From Cephalotus follicularis (taxonomy: Eukaryota > Streptophyta > Magnoliopsida > Oxalidales > Cephalotaceae), in NCBI GenBank assembly GCA_001972305.1, contig BDDD01000173.1, forward strand, positions 124,001 through 188,000: 64,000 bases of DNA, read 5' to 3'. Each line of letters begins with the position of its first letter. Position 1 is the first letter of the stretch. Shown here one piece after another: positions 1-11,726 of this stretch. The notes below the pieces were generated by a model. The model was not told where the DNA came from. It ran no database searches and saw nothing but the letters and a program-made list of their open reading frames with translations. A program made the translations under genes and the position numbers.

Positions 1-10
1 ATCTATGAAC

Positions 11-111
11 CAGTCAACTGTCTGCATGCTGGTTTGAGTAGTCGACTGGCCCTTGTGAATAGTCGACTGCCAAGCTTCCCCAGTCGGCTGGTGCTCTGTA
101 ATAGTCGACTG
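11..111. repeat. CAGTCGACTG palindrome array (family F LTR)
   Basis: Five copies of a 10-bp palindrome related to CAGTCGACTG have their AGTC at 12, 40, 61, 82 and 103, so the spacings are 28, 21, 21 and 21. Spacer sequences are unrelated to each other. The array starts about 1.37 kb from the LTR 3' end, the same place as in the solo LTR at 23756-26467. Confidence 0.9.
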
Positions 112-1112
112 TTTTGCCTAGAAATGTACTGTTTTCAACTGTTTTGATTCGTTTGTTCTCCGAATCGATCCGAGTCTTTTCCAAACACTGTTAAGAGTCT
201 GTTTAATGCTTCTGATGTGTCTTAGACTCTTATACGTATGATTTTGGACGCCTTTTAGATTGTTGTGCTTCAAGTGGAATTCATTTGAATCGTCTATCCG
301 TAAGTACTTTGTGAGCGCATAAGGTACGGATTTTCTGTTCCTTGGCTATCTGATATTTCGAACTGAAAATAGTTTTGCTAAGCGTCTTCGTTTATGAAAT
401 TGATAATGTTTTATGGTTTTGACATAAAGTTGGTTTGACGTTTTAAATGATTCCGACTTTATACATATGATATGAAATGATACGATATGTTACGAAATGT
501 ATGTTATGATACCGTTGTGAGCGGTATTATGTGATTTTAAATGTATTTTGATAAATCAAATATTTTTGAAATGAATACTGAGTATTGTACCCACCTATGG
601 GGCGTACCATAGGCACGTCGTGGGCCTGGCACGGCGACATGACACTTCCGTAGCGGTGTGATTAAACTACGACGTCTCTGAGTGTATGAATAAATCCCAT
701 GAGGTGGATTTATGGATCCGCTATGTATGATAGAGGCGTATGAATCGATTCTAGTTTATGATATGTGATCTAGTGAATGATCAAATATGTGATCAGATGG
801 TTGATCTGATATATGATATGTGAGAATTGACTTGTGTAGTGCCGTACACTTCAATTCTAGTGGGCATGTGGAATTAGCGCCTCCCTTGCCAAATTTATGT
901 TATGTGATATGTATGTGACTCATTATGATTTGTGATTTATAACCTATGATTCGTAAATGATTTTATGAAATGTTTCGTAATTGTTTCAAAAGTTATCTGG
1001 ATTTGTGAAAGTACAAATATGATTTTATGATTATTTATTTGTTTAAGATTTATGTTATGTATCGTACTACTTTTAAAATTATTGTTTACTGTTTTTATTT
1101 CCCTTATCCGTA

Positions 1113-1127
1113 CTGAGGTTTGCTCAG
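1113..1127 (+). repeat. Conserved LTR 3'-end hairpin (CTGAG/CTCAG)
   Basis: CTGAG at 1113-1117 pairs with CTCAG at 1123-1127 across a 5-nt loop. It lies 369 bp from the LTR 3' end. The homologous LTR has the same hairpin at 24092-24106. Families A, D, C and G have hairpins of different sequence at nearly the same distance. Confidence 0.6.
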
Positions 1128-1482
1128 CCGCGTTTTGTTTTCCATGCGACAGGTTTTCAGGAGCAGCGGGGGAAAGTGTGATTGAGTGATGATCACCCTA
1201 TGTATTGGATTTTAGAGTGTGATCCCTATGTTATGTTTAGTGGTCATAAACACTGATGGTTATGTTTTTATGTTTTAAATTTGGAACCGGATTTATGTTT
1301 TGAGTTTTTCCGCAATTACTTAATATGTTAAATTGTTAAGTTTTAATGTTAAGGTAAGACTGCCACGTTTTTGGCTGTTTTTGGCTAATAAATTAATGTT
1401 ATGATCAGATAAGTTATGTTATGCTATGATAGGTATGTATGTATATGACCCGTAACGACTTCTGCCGTCCGGGGGTGTTACA

Positions 1483-2890
1483 ATACATGTAGGTGCTCAT
1501 TATTTTATGAGTTCACTGAAGTGGCTCACTGTAGGAAGATTTGTATGGAGTTTTACTTACGTGTCAAACAGGCTTCCTATATTGCAGTAATGCGTGTGGT
1601 CCTTAGACCTGAGCCACCACTAGATGTCTTGTGTATAAGATATCATACTTTGATGATACATAAGTACGTCCTCTAACCATGAGGAGTATATAGACATTAG
1701 TTCGGTATGGTAGATTATGCATGGAGATATGTGAGTGAGCAAGATGGAATCTACTGCTCACAATATAGGGAGTTTATGCTTAGGGTTATTAGCATAATAT
1801 TTTCTAGCCATGATGAAAATGTATTGGAATGTTGATTCCAATATCAGAGATCTTTTAATTAGAAATGCTTTCTAATTTGATCATGATAGCTAATTACCTG
1901 TGATATCATTTTAATGAATGAATTGTTAGGGCCTACCATGTTCTTTGCCATACGTTTAATTCAAGCATTGTCGGTAAAGGGATTATACATGCACGTAACT
2001 ATAATTTGAGGTTCAAGGTTAAATTCATATTACCTGGGGGTCAATATGCATTTTTAGATGTCAATGTTGATCATTAGGATAACTAAGATTAATTGATTAT
2101 TAATCACGTGCAATAAAGATTTAAAATCAATATTTAATTCTTTTATTTTGATTATAAATTTATAATGCGGTTAGGAATGAATAATCAGACAGTCATAAAC
2201 GTTATGATTAATCCTTTGTCCAGCGTAATTATGAACCCAAAGAGTCACACACAATACAAGTGTGAGAATGCAAGAGAATTGGAGAAAGACAATTAGTTGA
2301 AGAATTAATTAATTGTACTAATGCGATTAGGTTAATTGAATAAACTTATGAGATAAGGTTATGTGAGTAATGTGATTAATTACCTGTGACATTTACTTTA
2401 CTTATCTACCTTTGACTTGGTCTAGTTAAAGCTATTTAGTCATTTAATGACTTAGTATATAATCTAAGAGTTAGAAGTAAAATGTTAAGACTTGTCATTT
2501 GCAAAGAGCATAAGAAATACTAAGTAAGAGACTAGCATCTCCAAGCTTGGTTTTCTTCTCCGCTTGACCGATTTTTTCAAGTCTCTTTCCTAGACACTCA
2601 CTTACTTCTCTCTTGGTGTGCACACTGTTGGAGATATTATATACTTTGCTATTCAAGTACCCCTGAAGTAAGATAGTGTTTTGAAAAGATTTGGAGGAGT
2701 TAAAGACCTAAGAGTAAGTGTTACTTTGAACTTTGTCTTTTCCATTTCTCTTTTGTGTTTGGTATATGAAAGCGATGATCAAAGTGATCTTGGCATTAGG
2801 TTTTGTTTCTAGCGAATCCATTCCGTTTTAGGGTTTTCTAGTTAGGGTTATATTAAGAGTTAATCTAGCCGCTTTGTTATAAAACCAACA
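1483..2890 (+). repeat. COP1 5' LTR, right part
   Basis: Matches 26656-28045 along its length and ends AACCAACA at 2890, just before the primer binding site. It includes the CCTTAGACCTGAGCCACC block at 1601-1618 that is shared with other copia LTRs in the window. The left part was displaced by the gypsy insertion ending at 1482. Confidence 0.9.
2451..2468 (+). promoter_or_regulatory. Probable COP1 TATA box inside an inverted repeat
   Basis: TATATAAT (2456-2463) is flanked by CTTAG (2451-2455) and CTAAG (2464-2468). In the 3' LTR the same place reads CTTAGC-ATATAA-GCTAAG (27607-27624), so the arms lengthen to six matched pairs. The promoter role is inferred from the TATA-like sequence in the LTR. 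Confidence 0.5.
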
Positions 2891-2892
2891 AA

Positions 2893-2905
2893 TGGTATCA
2901 AAGCC
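2893..2905 (+). other. COP1 primer binding site (tRNA-Met type)
   Basis: TGGTATCAAAGCC lies 2 nt after the LTR end. Plant initiator tRNA-Met sites read TGGTATCAGAGC, so one base differs. This is where minus-strand DNA synthesis would start. Confidence 0.85.
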
Positions 2906-4571
2906 AACTTTGATCACACTTTGATACATTTTTATGTTGTAATGAATGTATGAGTAATGAGCTTTCCATTAATGTATACATTTTTAGTTTTGGTGACCTA
3001 AATGTTAGTCTAAGGTTAAGTATTAAATTGATGAACAAAAGAGTTTTGTTTTGATTTTTGAGGTCACCAATGTGATTGTGTGTATGTTATGGAAATTTTT
3101 CTCTATTAGACCTAAGCCTAAAAATCAACTTAACCATGTCCTAAATGTCACTAAAACTTTCGGCCCCGTGAAGCTCCAAACTCCAATAATAGAGTTTGTT
3201 TGAAACTCTTAAGTCATCTTTATGAAGATGATGGCAAAGGCACTTTATGACATTAATGTATAAAGTCCCTAAACTTTATAATATGTGAGACATATTAAAA
3301 TATTTACCTTACTCACTTTAATATCTCAAAAGTTAGTAAAGTCCATAAACTTTAGTATAAAAATTATATTTAATGTGAATGGATGGTTAAATGTAAGAGT
3401 TGCATTTAATTTTGATGTAAGTGTTGCATTAAATGTGAGATGAAGGTTGAGTGTTTAAGGGAAGGGCATGGGTTCGGTCAACATGGTGTGTCATAAGTGT
3501 TATGACATGCCATGTGACACTTTCCTTAATCTAAGGAAGCATATGTCCAATTTTAATAAAGTTGATTTTATGCAAGATTCAATCTTAACCCTTTGATCAA
3601 TCCATGAGATAGATGGCTAGGATTTGATCTTAACTTTTAGGGTTGGATTTATCTCATGTGATGAAGGGTTGGATTGAGGGACAAATAGCATGTGGGGATG
3701 GCTGACGCATGGCACTAGTTAGGGTTTTTACTGAACCCTAGCTAACCCTAACCCTAACTCCTAACCCTAATTGAATGGTTAGACCATGAATAGTTATTAA
3801 GGCACAATTCTTAGTGGGTCCTAGTACCTCTTGGCCCCATGATGAATAGTAACCAAGGCCCAATCCTTGGTGGGCTCTTCTACCTCCCGAGCCTATGATT
3901 AATAGTTACTCGAACCCAAAATTTTTAAAAAAATTTCAAGAGTTGGTTATTATTTTGTATGCTCATAATTACTCATAAATTTGTCTTATATATATATATT
4001 CAATGAGATTGAATTAAAACATGCATGAAGGTAGTGCATGGACTTTGGGCTAGATGAATGTTTTTATTCAAGTGTTGAATGTATGGTAGTTTTATTGCTT
4101 TAATGCTAGGAGTTTGTAATATTCCTTTATCAAGGCTTTCATGCCTCTTCTCCCCTAATATGTAATCCGTTTAAACATTGTCTCTTCCCTTTGTAAATCC
4201 CTTGATTTGAAATCAAGTTTCTTTTTTGTTTATAATCAGAAGTAGTTGGTGAAAGTTGGTGAAAGTTGTGGCAGAAGACTGAAGGAGAAGATAGAAGAAT
4301 GTAAAATTGTAATATTTTTAACACTCATAGCTTGTATGGGATATTAGCATTATTGTAAATGTGCTATGCTAGAAATTCCAATGATCCCTCCATATTATTT
4401 CATCTACTTGTCAGCCGGACTAATAATGGGATGGCTAATATTAAAGACCTTAAAACTCCTCTAACCAAATAAATTTCAAGCGATAACGAACACGGACACA
4501 AGCATATATCCGACCGCTGCCTTCCATCATTGCTGTTGATGTGAGGAACCTTGTCAAGAGCTCATAACTTG

Positions 4572-4815
4572 TTGGGTAAACCCAAGGTTTGATTAAGATA
4601 AGTTTTCTTACATCAATTGAATATGAGATATGTATTAGTGATGGGCTATTGATCGAGCCTTGTTGGGTAAACCCAAGGGTTATATCTTTAGTCCAACATA
4701 ATGGTCAATGATGGACTCAACTGGAAATAGCATACTTATGCCTTGATGAGTAAACTCATGGGCATATAGTACCTATAGGCTAAAACAAAGATCGAGAATT
4801 TTATGAGATAAAATT
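4572..4815 (+). repeat. Repeated TAAA-loop hairpins in COP1 leader
   Basis: TTGGG-TAAA-CCCAA occurs at 4572-4585 and 4663-4676. ATGAG-TAAA-CTCAT occurs at 4746-4759, where both arms change but pairing is kept. A fourth copy, TTGAG-TAAA-CCCAA with one mismatch, is at 7027-7040, after the inserted solo LTR. A perfect 8-bp stem AATTTTAT-GAG-ATAAAATT lies at 4797-4815. Spacings are 91, 83 and, subtracting the insertion, about 161. An RNA role is inference. Confidence 0.7.
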
Positions 4816-4894
4816 GACAAAGAGTTTTGTCTAACCATAAAGGTGAAAGAAAAATATTGAGCTTATGGCCATTTTAGGTCTTAGATGTACAGGG

Positions 4895-7009
4895 TGTTCG
4901 ACTTTGATTTTCAGCAAAGTTGGCTCTAAGCCTATGAACATCCTATAATCTAATTCCATGAATGATCATAACCCTCCTAGGATCTCTAATAAAAGCCCAA
5001 TCGAACAAAACAATACTTAAACATTCTATACAAGTCATCGGTGTGCCTAGCAAAACATGATTTGTATACTAAGAAGGTTTAAGAATTATACCAAGCAACC
5101 AAACTCCTTCCTTCTAGATTCCAATCTGAATCTTCAAGTTCCAGAATAGCAACAGAACGTGTTCTTCAAGCTTCCTTAATCCTATATGACTAATCCTAAT
5201 ATAGGATAAAGGAAGGAAGAATAAAGCTTTTAATGAAAGCAACACTCCACCTATCACGATCAATTTGTGGTGTTAAGGATGATGGTATAATCTTTTTAGT
5301 TCCCAACCTCAAGTTTTCACTCTCTGTTGTTAAAAACAACCAGGCTCCCTGTTCCGGGAAAGATGCAGTGTTTTTCACACACTCCTCTCTGCGTTTTCTC
5401 TGCCTTTTATTATCACCCAATGACTGTTTTCAATAGAAAACAGGATAAGATCAAATCAAGTCAACCAACAACGCGTTAGAATTTGAATTCCTTGAATTCA
5501 ATCCTATAATTTCCTTTCTTGGTACCATGACTTTAATCTTTCCTTTCCTGAATGCAATCTTATCCTAAGTCAAAGGGATTAGAACGCACCAGGTTATTAA
5601 GACGCTTTTTAGATTGAATTCCCTGAATTCAATCATGTCCTTTCCATACATGGATTTTAAGATCCACATACCGTATTGAAAATGTGATGATGCCTGCCAA
5701 TAAGGAGAAAGAGAGATAAGATCCCTGATCAAATAATTTACCATAATCCTTTAATGTGTTAGTTTACACATGTCAACTAATTAGTCGCCTAACACACTAA
5801 TACACCACATGATGACATGTGTCATCACATGTCATCACACAGTGACATGTATCCATATATGTAATCGTGAGGTGGGACCCGAAAGTTCGGAATAAAATCG
5901 GTAACATCAGTGAATTACCATAGCGCCCCCGCACTTAGGTAAAGTTACCGAAAATAGTCTCCGACTATTTTTCAGACCCTGAAATCATGACCAACATATT
6001 CCAGGTGTGTAAATTAATCCCTGATTAATTTCCCACAATTTAAGTCCGTTTCGGATACATCCGGTACTTTATCCTAGCGACAGTTACCGTGTACTATAAT
6101 CCCTCATCATCCTCGGCTCCGATCTTGGCCTAGGGTAAGGATATTTGTCAACCATAGATTTGCCGGTATCTATAAATCCGTAATTACCATTATGACTATC
6201 TGCAAGCCTTTCCGAAAACCCTAGGTTCCAGCTTGTCAGAAACCCCAGGTTCCAACATGGCCAGGTATTTCAAAGTCCATAATGAAAACATATACTATAG
6301 AGCCAATCACCCTCACATCAGGTGTGACGATTCCTTGTTGTGAAATCACTTACGTTCATATAAATCCTGCAAGACCCAAAAGTCACCTGTTTGCCAGCTC
6401 CGTGAAAGAATTGGGTAGGGCAAAAATCAAAGTCAGACAGTCTTTACATAATTTAGAGCAGCCGCTCAGGTCTAAGGATCAGACAAGTCCATCAAGGACT
6501 TGCTAGGCTCGTAGAGCCTATACACTACTGTCTTAGATGCAAAACTCTACTGACACGGGATATGTGACCATCCAAATAGAATTCACATGGTGGCTCGAGT
6601 TCAGTGTACATGCTCCCAGTATGTACCCCGCATTAGCTTTAAGGTCCTACCCAAATGGCAATGACATACTCCACCCTCCCATTCGCGGAAGCAAGCATAA
6701 CACAACAAGTCTAACTGGTTCACTAATGCCCTATATAAGTGAACCTCCGACTTGGAACGGTTTAGTCATAGGGAATAAGGGAGTCGCTCTCATAGCCCTC
6801 GTCTTGACATCCAACCCTTAATGTGACTAGGCACCATATACGTAATCAAGGAATGTGCTTCAATTATGTTATAAAACATATATAGTATGCCAAAATAAGA
6901 AAGTAATTTGCACAAAGTAACATGAAAAAAATAAGACTATATATAAAATGAGTAGAGTACAAGTACATCTAGCCACCTCGTGACATGATGGGTCACACTT
7001 TATCTAACA
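4895..7009 (-). mobile_element. Ty1/copia solo LTR in COP1 leader
   Basis: Starts TGTTCGAC at 4895 and ends CTAACA at 7009. It is flanked by CAGGG (4890-4894) and AAGGG (7010-7014), a 5-bp target duplication with one mismatch. On the minus strand it has the GATCCTTAGACCTGAGCGGC block (6461-6480) that also occurs in the COP1 LTR and in the copia LTR at 49634, which supports a copia LTR read right to left. ORFs inside it (5196-5420, 6282-6506, 6537-6821) have no recognisable domain. The host leader reads continuously across the insertion. Length is 2115 bp. Confidence 0.75.
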
Positions 7010-7264
7010 AAGGGACATCACACTTGTTGAGTAAACCCAAGGTGTCGGTGTACATGTTATGGGATCTCGATCGCCCCTAGGAAATAACTTATGATGAGAT
7101 CATTCAAGTTCAATGTTTTACGTCTTCCATACTTGAGGGTTATAGAATTCGCGCAAAATAGTGAGAGGTTATACTTAAAGATTTAAAGACCAAATCTTTT
7201 GAGAACATAATTTGAACTAAATATTAATTGTCTTTTATTTTCTTTCATATCTGTAGATATTACA

Positions 7265-8279
7265 ATGGCACCCAACCTGCTCTCTGGTGTATTGGATACC
7301 AACAAACTTACCGGTCCAAATTTTGTGGATTAGATATGCAACCTGCGATTGATACTCTCTATCGATCATAGAGGCTATGAACTTGAGGCTAGCATCCCCA
7401 CAAGTGTTGCTAAGGACGCTAGTGATAAGGAGAAAGAAATCTTTCTCAAGTGGAAAGAAGACAATGAGATTGTCAGATCTTGCATGATAGCAATAATGAG
7501 CTATGACCTAGAACATCAGTACGAGTACATGTCTGACCTAAGAGCTATCCTGCTTCACTTACAAGAGTTGTATGGTGAGAAAAACAGGACTGCCATGTAT
7601 CAACTCTCAAATGAGCTTTTTAGCACCAAGATGCCAGAGGGAGCATTTCTGAACGATCATTGTCTGAAAATGATCAGCTGCATTGAGCAGCTTGCATCTT
7701 TGGATTTCATCCAAGATGCAGAGTTAAGCATATATATGATCCTTCTGTCACTTCTTCCTTCCTACTATCAGTTCATCATTAATTTCAACATGAACAAAGT
7801 TGAGGTACCTCTTTCTAAGATCCTCAACATGTTGAGGGATGCTAAGATTCATCTCCCCCAAGTCCAAACTTGTGATGCATTTGATCCACATTTCCCAGAA
7901 AAAAACAAAGGGGAAGAATGCCTTTGTGAAAGGCAAGCACGAAAGGCATAAGGTAGTGAAACCTTATGCAAGGCCACAGGCAGCTGCACCCACTCCTAGG
8001 GTGGCACCTGCGGCATCAGATTTAGCCTCTATATCAACCGAGCCCCCTCTAAAAGCCCCGTATTTTTACTGCGGTGTGGCGGGGCATTGGAAGAGGAACT
8101 ACAAGAAGTTCCTGTCTTCCAATTGCAAACTGGAAGGCAAATGTGAGCCTTCAATATTTATGATTCAAATAAATATGTCTATTGATAAGAGTTATCCTAC
8201 TTCTTGGGTATTAGATGCTGGATGTTCCTCACACATTTGTGTTAATATGCAGAACCTTCAAGGAAGTAGAACCTTGTGA
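7265..8279 (+). pseudogene. COP1 gag and protease start, degenerate
   Basis: Copia Gag (RNA-binding capsid precursor) followed by the aspartic protease start. The ATG at 7265 begins MAPNLLSGVLDTNKLTGPN, and a TAG at 7331-7333 follows after 22 codons, where copia Gags usually have Trp. The Gag body runs 7349-7900 (YELEASIPTS, then YQLSNELFSTKMPEG). The frame then shifts by +1 near 7900 to a basic stretch and a zinc knuckle, FYCGVAGHWKRNYKK (around 8060-8105), which has lost two of its three Cys. The protease motif WVLDAGCSSHIC (from about 8206) has Ala where active copia enzymes have Thr or Ser (D-T/S-G). Translation stops at 8277-8279. Non-functional. Family assignment is firm; the clade is not assigned. 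Confidence 0.85.
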
Positions 8280-9244
8280 AGGGAGAAGTGGACCTGAAAG
8301 TAGATGATGGAACAAGTGTTGAAGCATTAGCTATAGGATATACTTGTATTTTGTTGCCTACTGGCAAGAGCCTTGAGCTCAAGAACACTTTATTTATAAA
8401 TTCCTTATGGAAGAACATCATTTCTAATTCTGCACATATGGCCGATGGCTTTATTTGTATTCTTAAAGACAAGAGTTGCTTTTTATATAAGAATGGTGTT
8501 TTGTATGTTGAGTGTTTTATTGACAATGGGCTATACATAATAAATAGTCATATTAATTTAAATATTGAAAAAGGAACCAAAAGAAAGACAGATGACATTA
8601 ACCAGACATACCTCTGGCACTATAGACTTGGTCACGTCGGTGAGAAAAGAGTCCATAGGTTGGTTAGTGAGGGATATATTGATATCTCTCACAATGAATC
8701 ATTTCCAACCTGTAAACCCTGCCTCAAAGGAAAAATAATCAGAGCACCCATTATGGGAAAAGGGGAGAGGTCTATAGACTTATTGGCCCTTGTGCACACA
8801 GATGTATGTGGCCCAATGCCTATTCAGGAAAGAGGTGGTTATTCCTACTTCATAACCTTTACCGATGATCTTTGATGGTACTAGTACTTGTACTTGATGA
8901 AGCACAAGTCTGAGGCCTTTGAAAGGTTCAAAGAATTCAGAATCGAAGTAGAGAAACAAACTGAAAAGAGTATTAAAACTCTATGATCGGATTGTGGAGG
9001 CGAATATCTTTCCTCTGAGTTTCTAGGTTATCTCAGAGAGAATGGGATTCTCTCTCAGATGACTCCTACAAGAACACCATATCATATTGGTGTATCCGAA
9101 AGGAGAAACCGTATCCTACTAGATGGTGCAAAGCATGATGAGTCATGCAGACCTACCACTGTCTTTCTGGGGACATGCCCAAAAAACCACACTCCATTTG
9201 TTGAACAGGACACCAACAAAATCTACACCCAGTACACCATATGA
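8276..9244 (+). pseudogene. COP1 integrase, degenerate
   Basis: GAG-pre-integrase and integrase core of a copia Pol. Visible parts are the pre-integrase motif LWHYRLGHVGEKRV, the CKPCLKGK cysteine pair of the N-terminal zinc domain, and the first catalytic Asp in HTDVCGPM (about 8795). The frame stops with TGA at 8873-8875. The second catalytic segment reads SDCGGEY after a TGA at 8984-8986 (consistent with CGA to TGA). The third catalytic region, VSERRNR, lies in the ORF from 9059, whose C-terminus is out of frame with the family. Integrase would insert the cDNA into the chromosome. This copy cannot be translated in one piece. Confidence 0.85.
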
Positions 9245-11212
9245 GATATGGAATGGGAAGAAACCTCATATTAATTACTTTAGGATCTGAGATTTCTCAA
9301 CTTATGTAAAGCTAGCATAAGTAAATAAGCTGGAGGTTAGGTCAGTTAAATGCAAATTTGTGGGCTATCCCAAGAACACTATGGGATACTACTTCTACTA
9401 CTACGATGAGAACAAAGTGTTTGTCTCAAAGCATGACACCTTCCTAAAGAAAGAGTTTCTATTGGAAGAATCTAGTGAGGGTGGTGTTGAGCTAGATGAG
9501 GTTTCATCCATTCAACAGATAATTGACCAACCAATTGAGCTTATAGCAATAGTGGAACCTCTCTACATACAACCTCCTCGAAGGACTAGTAGAATACCTA
9601 GGGAACCCAACAGGTACTATAAGAGTTTTCTCATAAAGGGAACCCAACAGGTAAATCTTATGGATGAGGATCCAACTAGTTACCTAGGAGCTATATCAGT
9701 TATAGACTCAGAGAAATGACAGGAAGCCACGAAATCAGAAATGGACTCCATGTACTCCAACCAAATCCGGGACTTGGTAGATGGACCTGGGGGAAGTGTC
9801 TCATAGGGTGCAAATGGCTCTTTGAGAGAATGATTGGAGAGAATGTGAAGGTTAACACCTTCAAAGCAAGGCAAGTATCCAAGGGCTACAAACAGAGAGA
9901 GGGGATCGACGATGAAGAAACCTTCTCTCCTGTTGCCATGCTTGAATCCATTCAGATTTTGCTTGCTATTATTGCACACCATGACTATGAGATATGACAG
10001 GTGGATGTGAAGACTGCCTTCCTCAATGGACACATTGAAGAAGACATCTATAAGACCCAACCTGAGGGTGAGGGCCAAAAGGTCTGCAAACTCAATCAAT
10101 CCATTTATGGATTAAAGCAAGCCTCCAGAAGCTGGAACATCTGTTTTAAAGAAAAGGTTAAAGAGTTTGATTTTGTCAAAAATGAAGATGAATCATGTGT
10201 GTACAAGAAATTGCGTGGGAGCTGAGTAGTATTCTTGATTCTCTATGTTGATAACATACTACTCATTGGGAATGATGTAGGTATGTTGACTAAAACCAAG
10301 AAATGGTTTTTCATAGTTTTCTCCATGAATGATTTGGAAGAAGCATCCTACATCTTAGGAATCAAGGTATATAAAGATATACCTAAGAGGATTCTTGGAC
10401 TATCCCGGTCTTTATGCATAGACAAAGGGCTAAAGAGGTTTAATATAAAAAATTCAAAGAGAGGCTACTTACCTTTCTGTCATGGAATTAAGCTTTCTAT
10501 ATCAATGTCTCCTGAGGCATCAGATGAAAGAGAGTGCGTGATGCATATTTCCTATGCTTATGTAATATGGAGCATCATGTACGCTATGTTATGCACATGG
10601 CCGAATATCGCCTTTGCTATAAGTGTTACTAGCAGATATCAGTCAGATCTAGGTGAGAGTCACTGGAAGGCATTCAAGGACATTCTTAAGTACCTGAAAA
10701 GGAATAAAGATATGTTCCTAGTATATGGAGAAAATAGTTTGAAAGTACAGGGTTTCACTGACTCTGACTTTCAAACAGATATGGATGATCCCAGATCAAC
10801 ATCGGGTTGCCTATACACATTGAATGGTGGTGTAGTAAGCTGAAAGAGTTCCAAGAAACCGACCATTGTAGATTCAGTTACTGAAGTTGAATATATTGCA
10901 GCATCAGAAGCTGTGAAGGAAGGTGTGTGGATGAAGAAGTTCATCACAGATCTTGGTGTGGTTCCTACCATTGATGATCCAATAACTTTATATTGTGACA
11001 ACAATAGGACTATTGCACAGGCCAAGGAACCCCGGTTACACATTGCAGCACTTCCACTTGATTAGAGAGACTAGTGGATGAGGGGATATTAAAATAAAGT
11101 GAGTACCGGGAGAAGACAACACAACAGAACCCTTTACCAAAGTCTTATCGAAGAGCATCTTCAACAAACATATTTCTGGGATGGGTGTGAGACACATAGG
11201 TAACTGGCTTTA
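9245..11212 (+). pseudogene. COP1 reverse transcriptase and RNase H, degenerate
   Basis: The linker and copia RT start at about 9360. Successive frames are broken by TGA at 9717-9719, at 9995-9997 (just before QVDVKTAFLNG) and after KKLRGS near 10222. The palm motifs VDVKTAFLNGHIEEDIY (about 10000-10050) and CKLNQSIYGLKQASRSW (about 10087) are clear. The catalytic YVDD box reads YVDN at 10244-10255, so one metal-binding Asp is replaced by Asn. RNase H follows (FTDSDFQTD and STSGCLYTLNGGVVS near 10755-10843), with a TGA at 10841 where the family has Trp. The end is eroded at 10844-11212 (EVEYIAASEA and YCDNNRTI still readable). Lineage within copia is not assigned. Confidence 0.88.
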
Positions 11213-11217
11213 GAACT

Positions 11218-11227
11218 AGTGGGAGAT
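11218..11227 (+). other. COP1 polypurine tract
   Basis: AGTGGGAGAT directly precedes the 3' LTR start TGTTAGGG at 11228. This purine run would prime plus-strand DNA. Confidence 0.75.
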
Positions 11228-11374
11228 TGTTAGGGACGAGTCCTGCAAGCTAGGTTATCATGTAATAACAATAGTTTGTAATAAATATTAAAGTTTAAAT
11301 ATATGATATTCTTTATTATAATCCACGTCAACTATTCATTTATATATGTTTATATATGTATAATCAATGAATGT
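11228..11374 (+). repeat. COP1 3' LTR, segment 1
   Basis: Begins TGTTAGGGACGAG and runs to the AATGT duplication at 11370-11374, where solo LTR B inserted. It continues at 23728. Confidence 0.85.
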
Positions 11375-11694
11375 TGTAACACCCCGTAGCTGCTTGGGAG
11401 CCTAAGAGAAAAACTTTTTCTATGGAGTATAATTTTTTTTTATGGGCTTTGGACTTATTTGAGTAAGAGAGAAAGGTTAAGTGTTGTTAAGGGTTATAAG
11501 CCCAAGTATAATGCATGATTAGTGATAGTTAAGGGACTTAAGTGCACAGCTTGTTGAGGAACCTTCCTAATCCCAAGGAAAATGATGGCTTATGTTGGGA
11601 GTTGTGGAGATATATCTGGTGATGTGGTCTTTCCTGTCTTTAGTTTCAGTTGATAGAGAGAGTTTTAGAGTGAGAGAGAGAGCTCTAGTTCTTT

Positions 11695-11726
11695 TTCTTC
11701 TTCTTCTTCTTCTTCTTCTTCTTCTT
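11695..11726. repeat. TTC microsatellite
   Basis: About ten consecutive TTC units in LTR B, next to GA-rich sequence. Confidence 0.9.

Larger units (their letters stand above)
1..1482 (+). mobile_element. Ty3/gypsy LTR, family F, 3' part
   Basis: Right-hand part of a plus-oriented gypsy LTR that enters from outside the window. It ends in GGGGGTGTTACA at 1482 and is followed by ATACA, which fits the 5-bp target duplication expected in the COP1 LTR: the uninterrupted copy near 26656 reads ATACACG at the same point. The reverse complement of the solo LTR 23756-26467 aligns with it, for example the CTGAG/CTCAG hairpin at 1113-1127 and the GCAGCGGGG block near 1165. It carries a CAGTCGACTG array at 11-111. 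No coding sequence is seen. Whether this is a solo LTR or the 3' LTR of a full element cannot be told, because the left end is outside the window. Confidence 0.85.
2906..7264 (+). other. COP1 untranslated leader (with inserted solo LTR)
   Basis: About 2.2 kb of AT-rich leader between the primer binding site and gag, once the 2.1-kb solo LTR at 4895-7009 is subtracted. No credible coding sequence is seen; short ORFs (for example near 4139-4324) look random. It contains a short CCCTAA-rich tract at 3740-3775 and a set of TAAA-loop hairpins (4572-4815 and 7027-7040). Continuity across the solo LTR is supported because a copy of the hairpin motif resumes directly after it. Confidence 0.7.

Noticed and set aside
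3735-3775. Possible interstitial telomere (CCCTAA units)
   Set aside because: Only a few irregular CCCTAA units, not the CCCTAAA repeat of most plants.
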